A stretch of 16,710 nucleotides of DNA from SIG299 sp964541485 (GTDB lineage Bacteria; Bacillota; Clostridia; Lachnospirales; Lachnospiraceae). This document shows positions 1 to 5,772 of the stretch, piece by piece. Under the pieces are notes generated by a model. It worked only from the letters and a program-made list of their open reading frames with translations. It was not told the origin of the DNA and made no database searches. A program made the translations under genes and the position numbers. Each line of letters begins with the position of its first letter. Position 1 is the stretch's first letter. Where the stretch lies: positions 1 through 16,710 of the forward strand of contig CAZIQL010000055.1 in assembly GCA_964541485.1 (NCBI GenBank), read 5' to 3'.

Positions 1-218
1 GCACTCTTTAAGCCCTTCACCGTATCCTCCTGTGCCTGTTTGTCTCCAAGAACACTGACATAAATCTTCGCTGTCTTTAAGTCCGGTGCTACTTCCACCG
101 CAACGATGGAAGTCATCGGATGAATTCTTGGATCTTTAATTTCAGTACGAATCAATGTAGAAAGTTCCTTTAAAACCTCCTGATTGATTCGTGTATTTTT
201 TACACTGTTTTTTCTCAT
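1..218 (-). CDS. rbfA: Ribosome-binding factor A, 5' part (cut by window edge)
   Basis: RbfA is a small KH-fold protein that binds the free 30S subunit and helps mature the 5' end of 16S rRNA. The visible 72 or so residues begin MRKNSVKNTRINQEVLKEL and continue through an IKDPRIHP segment and a VEVAPDLKTAKIYVSVLG strand. These are the hallmark N-terminal features of the family. The ATG overlaps the infB stop codon as ATGA, so the two are probably translationally coupled. The rest of the gene (families are usually about 115-130 residues) lies beyond the left edge of the window. It is the last gene seen of the rimP-nusA-ylxR-ylxQ-infB-rbfA operon. Confidence 0.93.
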   Translation of the reverse strand, partial: MRKNSVKNTRINQEVLKELSTLIRTEIKDPRIHPMTSIVAVEVAPDLKTAKIYVSVLGDKQAQEDTVKGLKS

Positions 219-3200
219 TTTCTAGGTACCTCAACCATCATATACAATTCAACCTGGTCAAACTCCTGAAGATCGCTGAACTTCTCAAATACAAGACCAC
301 ACTCGTATCCGGTAGCAACTTCCTTTACATCGTCCTTGAAACGCTTTAAGGATGCTAACGGTCCGTCGAAAATCTGTGTGCCTTCTCTTGTAATTCTTGC
401 CTTACAGCCTCTGATAATCTTACCGTCCGTTACATAAGAACCGGCAATCACACCGACACCGGAAGCCTTAAAAGTCTGTCTTACTTCAGCATGACCAATA
501 ATCTTTTCTTCATATTCCGGATCTAACATTCCCTTCATGGCAGCTTCCACATCTTCAATTGCATTATAGATAACGCGGTAAAGTCTTACGTCTACCTTTT
601 CTCTTTCTGCAATATCCTTTGCTGTATTGTCAGGCTTTGTATTAAATCCGATAATAATTGCATTCGATGCACTTGCAAGGATAACGTCGGATTCATTAAT
701 AGCACCTACGCCACCGTGAATCACACGTACTGCAACTTCATCGTTGCTGAGCTTAAGCAAGCTCTGCTTTACTGCTTCTACAGATCCCTGAACGTCTGCC
801 TTAATAATCAGGTTCAGTTCCTTAATGTTACCGGCCTGAATCTGGGAGAACAGTCCGTCTAAGGATAATCTTGCCTTAGTATCTGCAATCAGCTTTTCCT
901 TACCCTGGGAAATATAGGCTTCTGCAATCGTTCTTGCTTCCTTTTCATTCTCTGTTGCCATAAAAATTTCACCTGCACCGGGAACACCGTTTAAACCAAG
1001 AATTTCTACAGGCGTAGAAGGTGTTGCTTCCTTTACACGTCTGCCCTTATCATCCATCATGGCACGTACTTTACCATAAGCAGAACCGATGGCAATTGTA
1101 TCGCCCACATGTAAGGTACCCTTCTGTACAAGAATTGTTGCAACCGGACCACGTCCTTTATCAAGCTGTGCTTCAATTACGATACCTCTTGCTCTTCTGT
1201 TTGGATTTGCCTTATACTCTGCAACTTCTGCTGTTAAAAGCACCATCTCAAGAAGCTTATCGATACCTTCCTTTGTATGTGCTGAAACCGGAACAAAAAT
1301 GGTTTCACCGCCCCAGTCTTCTGCAATCAGACCATGCTCTGTCATTTCCTGCTTTACCCGGTCTACATTAGCTGCCGGCTTATCAATCTTATTTACTGCA
1401 ACAATAATTTCAATTCCTGCGGCCTTTGCATGGTTAATTGCTTCTACTGTCTGTGGCATTACGCCGTCATCTGCAGCAACTACTAAAATGGCAATATCCG
1501 TAGAGCTTGCACCACGCATACGCATTGCTGTAAACGCTTCATGTCCAGGAGTATCAAGGAATGTAATCTTTTCACCTTTTGCTTCTACCATATAAGCACC
1601 GATATGCTGTGTAATACCACCCGCTTCTTTTGCTGTCACGTTTGTAGTACGGATAGCATCCAGAAGGGAAGTCTTACCATGGTCAACGTGACCCATAACA
1701 CAGACAACCGGAGGTCTCTTTACCATATCTGTTTCGGATTCATCTGCTTCCTTTAAAAGCTCCTCAACAAGGTCAACCTTAACTTCCTTTTCTGCAATGA
1801 TTTCATACTCAAGTGCAATTTCCTCTGCTTCTTCAAAGCTGATTTCCTGATTGATGGAAACCATCTTACCTGCAAGGAATAACTTCTTTACCAGTGCAGA
1901 TGCCGGCTGTTTCATCTTATCAGCCAATTCCTTTAAGGTTAGAGATTCCGGAATCACAATTGTCTTGATTTCATCTTCCTTCTTTTCTTCCTTTACAACA
2001 ACAGGCTTAATGAAGGCGCCCTTTCTGTTCGGGTCTTTCTTGCTCTTTAACAGCTTATCATAATCTTCCTCATGATCCTTCTTCTTTTCACGATTCTTAT
2101 CACGATCACGATTAGAGAACGCTGCTGCTCTCTGTTCCTTTGTCAGTTCATTTGCAAGGTCAGACTTGATGGAGCTCTTTTCGCCACTCTTATAGTTCTT
2201 AGATGGCTGTCTTCTTTCCTGTACAGCATCCTTATCCATATCCTTGTCAAAAAATTTATCTTTACTATATCCGCCCTGGTTTCCACCCTGTCTGTTAAAG
2301 TTCGGCCTGTCACCCTGTGGTCTTCTCTCGCCATTGTAAGCCGGTCTGTCGCCATGTGGTCTTCTCTCACCATTGTAAGCAGGTCTGTCACCCTGCGGTC
2401 TTCTCTCACCATTATAAGCAGGTCTGTCACCCTGCGGTCTTCTCTCACCATTGTAAGCAGGTCTGTCGCCCTGTGGTCTTCTCTCGCCATTGTAAGCAGG
2501 CCTGTCACCCTGTGGTCTTCTCTCACCATTATAAGCAGGTCTGTCGCCCTGTGGTCTTCTCTCGCCATTGTAAGCAGGTCTGTCGCCCTGCGGTCTTCTC
2601 TCACCATTGTAAGCAGGTCTGTCACCCTGTGGTCGGCTTCCCATTGGACGCTCACCCTGTGGCATTGGTCTTCTCTCACCCTGTGGTCGACTTCCCATTG
2701 GACGTTCGCCCTGTGGCATTGGTCTTCTCTCGCCCTGTGGACGCTCACCCTGCGGACGACTTCCCATTGGACGCTCGCCCTGTGGCATTGGTCTTCTCTC
2801 GCCCTGTGGACGCTCACCCTGCGGACGACTTCCCATTGGACGCTCGCCCTGTGGCATTGGTCTTCTCTCGCCCATTGGTCGTTCACCCTGTGGGCGACTT
2901 CCCATTGGACGCTCGCTCTGCACCGGTCTTCTTTCAGCCACCGGACGTTCGCTCTGTGGTCTGTCATTTGAAGCTGCCGGTCTTGATGCCGGAGCTACCG
3001 ACGCTGCCGGTTTCTGGGCAGGTGCTGTAGGCTTTACCTGAACCTTTTTTTCCTGCACTACCGGTTTTTTAACCGGTGCTTCTGCCTTTGCCGGTGCGGC
3101 AGGCTTTCCAAATTTCTTCTTTACCATTTCAATTTCTTTGTCTTCAATATTGCTCATGTGGCTCTTTACTGCACTTCCGTTGTCAGCAAGATAAGTTACA

Positions 3201-3259
3201 ACGTCTTTGCTTGCTACGCCTAACTCTTTTGCCAATTCATGTATTTTAATTTTCGCCAT
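215..3259 (-). CDS. infB: Translation initiation factor IF-2 with expanded repeat linker
   Basis: IF-2 is the GTPase that delivers initiator fMet-tRNA to the 30S subunit and promotes subunit joining. At 1014 residues it is long for a Firmicute. Residues 1-50 form the first IF2_N domain. Residues 50-430 are a low-complexity linker, with five PMGSR-type units (about 117-209) and eight near-identical 13-residue units (210-313). A second IF2_N-like domain lies near 437-490. The G domain shows G1 GHVDHGKT (523-530), G3 DTPGH (569-573), G4 NKID (623-626) and a SAHT G5, followed by the beta-barrel and C-terminal domains ending VEVPRK. The start has a GGAGG ribosome binding site. The stop overlaps the rbfA start, and ylxQ lies 29 nt upstream. 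Identity is certain; the role of the repeats is unknown. Confidence 0.98.
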   Translation of the reverse strand: MAKIKIHELAKELGVASKDVVTYLADNGSAVKSHMSNIEDKEIEMVKKKFGKPAAPAKAEAPVKKPVVQEKKVQVKPTAPAQKPAASVAPASRPAASNDRPQSERPVAERRPVQSERPMGSRPQGERPMGERRPMPQGERPMGSRPQGERPQGERRPMPQGERPMGSRPQGERPQGERRPMPQGERPMGSRPQGERRPMPQGERPMGSRPQGDRPAYNGERRPQGDRPAYNGERRPQGDRPAYNGERRPQGDRPAYNGERRPQGDRPAYNGERRPQGDRPAYNGERRPQGDRPAYNGERRPHGDRPAYNGERRPQGDRPNFNRQGGNQGGYSKDKFFDKDMDKDAVQERRQPSKNYKSGEKSSIKSDLANELTKEQRAAAFSNRDRDKNREKKKDHEEDYDKLLKSKKDPNRKGAFIKPVVVKEEKKEDEIKTIVIPESLTLKELADKMKQPASALVKKLFLAGKMVSINQEISFEEAEEIALEYEIIAEKEVKVDLVEELLKEADESETDMVKRPPVVCVMGHVDHGKTSLLDAIRTTNVTAKEAGGITQHIGAYMVEAKGEKITFLDTPGHEAFTAMRMRGASSTDIAILVVAADDGVMPQTVEAINHAKAAGIEIIVAVNKIDKPAANVDRVKQEMTEHGLIAEDWGGETIFVPVSAHTKEGIDKLLEMVLLTAEVAEYKANPNRRARGIVIEAQLDKGRGPVATILVQKGTLHVGDTIAIGSAYGKVRAMMDDKGRRVKEATPSTPVEILGLNGVPGAGEIFMATENEKEARTIAEAYISQGKEKLIADTKARLSLDGLFSQIQAGNIKELNLIIKADVQGSVEAVKQSLLKLSNDEVAVRVIHGGVGAINESDVILASASNAIIIGFNTKPDNTAKDIAEREKVDVRLYRVIYNAIEDVEAAMKGMLDPEYEEKIIGHAEVRQTFKASGVGVIAGSYVTDGKIIRGCKARITREGTQIFDGPLASLKRFKDDVKEVATGYECGLVFEKFSDLQEFDQVELYMMVEVPRK
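2321..2632 (-). repeat. 39-bp coding minisatellite in infB (8 units)
   Basis: Eight head-to-tail 39-bp units each encode PQGDRPAYNGERR (IF-2 residues 210-313). One unit has His in place of Gln. Units differ only at a few mostly synonymous positions, for example accattgt versus accattat, and caccctgtgg versus caccctgcgg. A degenerate ninth unit (PQGDRPNFN) follows on the C-terminal side. The array stays in frame and has no spacers, so it is a protein-coding tandem repeat and not a CRISPR. Confidence 0.95.
2633..2911 (-). repeat. Second tandem repeat block in infB (PMGSR-type units)
   Basis: This block encodes IF-2 residues of about 117-209. It contains five PMGSR cores separated by RPQGERPQGERRPMPQGE-type segments of unequal length. 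At DNA level the string cttcccattggacg recurs. The block is less regular than the 39-bp array beside it and shares the PQGER/PQGDR word with it, so the 39-bp unit may have arisen from this block. Block edges are approximate. Confidence 0.85.
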
Positions 3260-3288
3260 TTATTTACCTCCGTTATCGCCCTGACTAT

Positions 3289-3606
3289 CTACTCATTGAT
3301 TCTTTTTTGTACTGCATTTGCAAATCCCTCATCGAGTATTGCAATGGATGCCCGATATTCTTTACCGGTTGCAGCTCCTAACTCTTCTTTACTTCCAATT
3401 ACGCAGAAAGGAATCCGGTAAAAAGAACACTTATCACGAAACAGTTTTTTTGTGTTATCCGATGCATCCTCAGCAACCAGAACAAGCTGCGCTGTCCCGT
3501 CCTTTACTGCCGCTTCCGTTTGGAATTCACCGCTGGCAATCCTTCCTGCCTTAGTTGCAAGTCCGATTAACGAAAGCAGTTTTCTATCCGCATTACTCAC
3601 CGGCAT
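3289..3606 (-). CDS. ylxQ: L7Ae-family ribosomal/RNA-binding protein (YlxQ)
   Basis: This is a small L7Ae/L30e/S12e/Gadd45-fold protein of the kind found between ylxR and infB in Firmicutes. It probably binds kink-turn-like RNA. Features include LLSLIGLATKAGRIASGEF near the N-terminus, AQLVLVAEDASDNTKK (the family's ALVLVA.DAS core) and IPFCVIGSKEELGAATGKE. From the ATG at 3606 it is 105 residues. An AAGGAG lies only about 4 nt upstream of that ATG, so the GTG two codons later (3600), with about 10 nt spacing, is an equally good start. The reading frame extends further upstream, but that would run deeper into ylxR and lacks a better site. The 5' end overlaps the ylxR stop by about 14 nt, suggesting coupled translation. 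Confidence 0.88.
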   Translation of the reverse strand: MPVSNADRKLLSLIGLATKAGRIASGEFQTEAAVKDGTAQLVLVAEDASDNTKKLFRDKCSFYRIPFCVIGSKEELGAATGKEYRASIAILDEGFANAVQKRINE

Positions 3607-3862
3607 CCAACTCCTTTTCCAGTACATTATAAATTTCGTCAGGAATCTTTATCTGCAAGGAACGTTCCAATCCCTTTGTTTTTCTTGCTTTTTGAAAGCA
3701 ATGAGTGGAATTGCACAAATATGCTCCTCGTCCGTTTTTACGTCCGGTTGTATCTAAAACTACCTCTGTTTCACTTATTTTCAACACGCGAATCAGTTCC
3801 TTTTTTGGTTTCATTTCTCCACAACCGGTACATTTTCTCAATGGAATTTTTTTATCCGCCAT
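3593..3862 (-). CDS. ylxR: YlxR/RnpM family RNA-binding protein (DUF448)
   Basis: This 89-residue protein has the family signature RKCTGCGEMKPKKELIRV near residues 9-26 and GRKNGRGAYLC near residues 40-51. These form the RNA-binding surface of the YlxR fold. In Firmicutes YlxR has been described as a modulator of RNase P (RnpM) and as a nucleoid-associated regulator. Which role applies here cannot be read from sequence. It lies between nusA (24 nt upstream) and ylxQ (overlapping), the standard position. Length is normal for the family. Confidence 0.94.
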   Translation of the reverse strand: MADKKIPLRKCTGCGEMKPKKELIRVLKISETEVVLDTTGRKNGRGAYLCNSTHCFQKARKTKGLERSLQIKIPDEIYNVLEKELDAGE

Positions 3863-3886
3863 ATTCCCTCTCGTTTCTGCTATCTC

Positions 3887-5101
3887 TTACTCCTGATATT
3901 CGCCCTGATAGTCATCCTGATATCCATCAGCATACTCATCAGCATACTCATCAGCATACTCATCAGCGTACTCATCAGCGTACTCATCATCGTAATTGTC
4001 AGCATACTGTCCGTCATCTACCCATTCATCCTCATAATATGTGTTTACCTGGGATTCCGACTTAATATCAATCTTGTACCCTGTCAATCTTGCTGCAAGT
4101 CTTGCATTCTGACCTTCACGGCCGATTGCAAGAGAAAGCTGGTAATCAGGAACGATAACTCTTGCACTCTTTTCCTCTACATCTACGTCAACCGATACAA
4201 CCTTCGCAGGACTTAACGCATTTTCAATCAAGGTAGCCGGATCCTCGCTCCAGTTAATGATATCAATCTTCTCACCGCGAAGCTCATCTACAATTGCATT
4301 TACTCTGGCACCGTTCACACCAACACATGCACCAACCGGATCTACATTCGGGTCATTGGAGTAAACTGCCATCTTTGTTCTTGCACCGGCTTCTCTGGAA
4401 ATGCTCTTGATTTCTACTGTGCCGTCCTTTACTTCTGTTACTTCTGCTTCAAATAATCTCTTTACGAGCTCCGGATGGGTTCTGGATACGGTAATTCTTG
4501 GTCCTCTTGTCGTATCCTCAACCTTAAGTACATATAACTTTACGCGTTCCGTTGCACGGAAATATTCACCACGAATCTGCTCATTCTCTGTAAGAATTGC
4601 ATCTACCTTACCAAGATTGATACAAACATTGTTGCCCTGATATCTCTGAACAATACCGGTTACAATATCTCTTTCCTTTGTAAAGTACTGATTATATAAT
4701 GCTTTTCTTTCCTCCTCGCGGATTTTCTGAACCACTACCTGCTTTGCCTTCTGTGCAGCAATACGACCAAAGTTCTTTGGTGTTACTTCGATGTTGATTA
4801 TATCACCTACCGCTAACTTCTTACGTGGGAACTTTAACTTTGCCTCAGCAAGTGTAATCTGAAGAAGCTCATCTTCTACCTGCTCAGCTTCTTCTACAAT
4901 TTCCTTTTCTGCATATACGTTAAAAGCACCTGTCTCACGGTTAATGTTTACCTTGATATTGTCTGCCTTTCCGTACTGGTTCTTGCAGGCTGCAAGAAGA
5001 GAATTTTCAATTGCCTCTAACAAAATCTCTTTGCTGATGTCTTTCTCCTTCTCAATCTGGTTCAATGCTTCCAATAATTCTTTGTTTGCGTTCGTTGCCA
5101 T
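3887..5101 (-). CDS. nusA: Transcription termination/antitermination factor NusA
   Basis: NusA binds RNA polymerase and nascent RNA and modulates pausing, intrinsic termination and antitermination. Of its 404 residues, 1-135 form the polymerase-binding N-domain. The S1 domain spans about 144-205. KH1 carries GACVGVNGARV at 257-267 and KH2 carries IGREGQNARLA at 326-336. After KH2 there are no proteobacterial AR domains, as is usual for Firmicutes. Instead there is an acidic, Tyr-rich tail (357-404) with five DEYA units. The ATG has an AAGGAGG ribosome binding site. The gene sits 51 nt after rimP and 24 nt before ylxR in one operon. Confidence 0.98.
   Translation of the reverse strand: MATNANKELLEALNQIEKEKDISKEILLEAIENSLLAACKNQYGKADNIKVNINRETGAFNVYAEKEIVEEAEQVEDELLQITLAEAKLKFPRKKLAVGDIINIEVTPKNFGRIAAQKAKQVVVQKIREEERKALYNQYFTKERDIVTGIVQRYQGNNVCINLGKVDAILTENEQIRGEYFRATERVKLYVLKVEDTTRGPRITVSRTHPELVKRLFEAEVTEVKDGTVEIKSISREAGARTKMAVYSNDPNVDPVGACVGVNGARVNAIVDELRGEKIDIINWSEDPATLIENALSPAKVVSVDVDVEEKSARVIVPDYQLSLAIGREGQNARLAARLTGYKIDIKSESQVNTYYEDEWVDDGQYADNYDDEYADEYADEYADEYADEYADGYQDDYQGEYQE
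3927..3986 (-). repeat. 12-bp coding tandem repeat in nusA tail
   Basis: There are five 12-bp units, on the plus strand tcagcatactca or tcagcgtactca. They encode five consecutive DEYA tetrapeptides (NusA residues about 372-391). A sixth unit is degenerate. The short unit and near-identity suggest expansion by replication slippage. Confidence 0.93.
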
Positions 5102-5152
5102 TTTAATCCTCCTTGTTTTTTATACGGCTTTTTATCTTTAATTAAGCGGGCT

Positions 5153-5620
5153 TTAGAAATGCACCGCAAGTTTCACTATAGCAATATTACTTCGTTCGAA
5201 CTCAGTCAGATTGTCATCCTCGTCTGCAATCACAATTTTTTCATCGTCAAAGCTGTCCAGGAAGCCACTGAATTCCTTTTGTTTGTCAATTGCCTTAAAT
5301 AACTTGATTTCAACTTCCTCTCCAATGCTGCGTGCAAAATCCTTGTCTTTTTTTAACTGTCTTCCAAGTCCCGGAGAACTTACCTCAAGAATATAGGCAT
5401 CCGGAATGAAATCCTTCTGATCAAGCAAATCACTTAAGCGTCTGCTGACTGTTTCACAGTCATTGATTGTAATTCCACCCTCTTTGTCAATGTAGGCACG
5501 AAGATAAAAGGTACCTGCTTCCTTAACAAACTCCACATCCACCAGTTCAAAATGATGTTCTTCCATAATCGGTGTCAGGAGCTGCTCTGTTTTCATTTCA
5601 TACTCTTCACGTTTTGTCAT
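5153..5620 (-). CDS. rimP: Ribosome maturation factor RimP
   Basis: RimP helps assemble the 30S subunit and is the normal first gene of the nusA-infB operon. The 155 residues show ELVDVEFVKEAGTFYLRAYID, a DCETVSRRLSDLLD helix and the diagnostic LEVSSPGLGR motif, followed by an SH3-like C-terminal domain (VEIKLFKAID...EFSGFLDSF). The ATG at 5620 is chosen because MTKREEYE matches the usual start of the family. Its GGAG sits about 13 nt upstream, longer than usual. A promoter and a leader hairpin lie just upstream. Confidence 0.95.
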   Translation of the reverse strand: MTKREEYEMKTEQLLTPIMEEHHFELVDVEFVKEAGTFYLRAYIDKEGGITINDCETVSRRLSDLLDQKDFIPDAYILEVSSPGLGRQLKKDKDFARSIGEEVEIKLFKAIDKQKEFSGFLDSFDDEKIVIADEDDNLTEFERSNIAIVKLAVHF

Positions 5621-5648
5621 TTACTCACACTCTCTCCATTACACGAAC

Positions 5649-5674
5649 AAAGAGTGGACTTTCGTCCACTCTTT
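5649..5674 (-). promoter_or_regulatory. Leader hairpin of the rimP-nusA-infB operon (possible attenuator)
   Basis: A perfect 11-bp stem, AAAGAGTGGAC / GTCCACTCTTT, is closed by a 4-nt loop that reads GAAA (a GNRA tetraloop) in the transcribed strand. It starts about 18 nt after the predicted transcription start and ends 28 nt before the rimP ATG. It is followed by a poor U-tract (GUUCGUGU). A strong stem with a weak U-tract resembles a NusA-assisted terminator. NusA-dependent autoregulation in the leader of the same operon has been reported in Bacillus subtilis. Alternatively it may only stabilise the mRNA 5' end. The structure is seen directly; the function is inferred. Confidence 0.6.
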
Positions 5675-5698
5675 GCCAAGTCATTATGTTACGATATA

Positions 5699-5726
5699 AG
5701 TATATCACTTTTCTCGGAAAAATCAA
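5699..5726 (-). promoter_or_regulatory. Sigma-A promoter of the rimP-nusA-infB operon
   Basis: Read on the minus strand: -35 TTGATT (5726-5721), a 16-nt spacer, then -10 TATACT (5704-5699). The predicted start is near 5692, giving a leader of roughly 72 nt. The -10 box has five of six consensus bases. Confidence 0.65.
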
Positions 5727-5755
5727 GTGTTTTTTCATGATTTTTCCTTGATTTT
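5716..5755 (-). terminator. Inverted repeats after the hydratase gene (possible weak terminator)
   Basis: The plus strand holds aaaatcaag (5719-5727) and its complement cttgatttt (5747-5755). An alternative pairing is ggaaaaatca (5716-5725) with tgatttttcc (5738-5747). The two stems share one arm, so only one can form at a time. On the minus strand this lies just after the hydratase stop and overlaps the -35 of the next operon. The U-rich stretch is inside the stem, so termination would be weak. Confidence 0.35.
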
Positions 5756-5772
5756 ATGCGTAAAAACGCAAA

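Noticed and set aside
1089..1595. Plus-strand 168-codon frame inside infB
   Set aside because: It is antisense to the conserved GTPase domain and has no start signal or family resemblance.
2321..2632. Regular repeats that could suggest a CRISPR array
   Set aside because: Units are directly joined with no spacers and encode in-frame peptide repeats of IF-2.
2072..2971. Long open frames of about 300 codons on the plus strand and about 270 codons in another minus frame across the infB repeats
   Set aside because: They arise because a 39-bp repeat (a multiple of 3) without stops stays open in several frames. They have no ribosome binding site, and infB is clearly the real gene.
3676..4065. Plus-strand frame with a His-Gln-Thr repeat
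   Set aside because: It is the antisense reading of the NusA DEYA repeat and carries no start signal.
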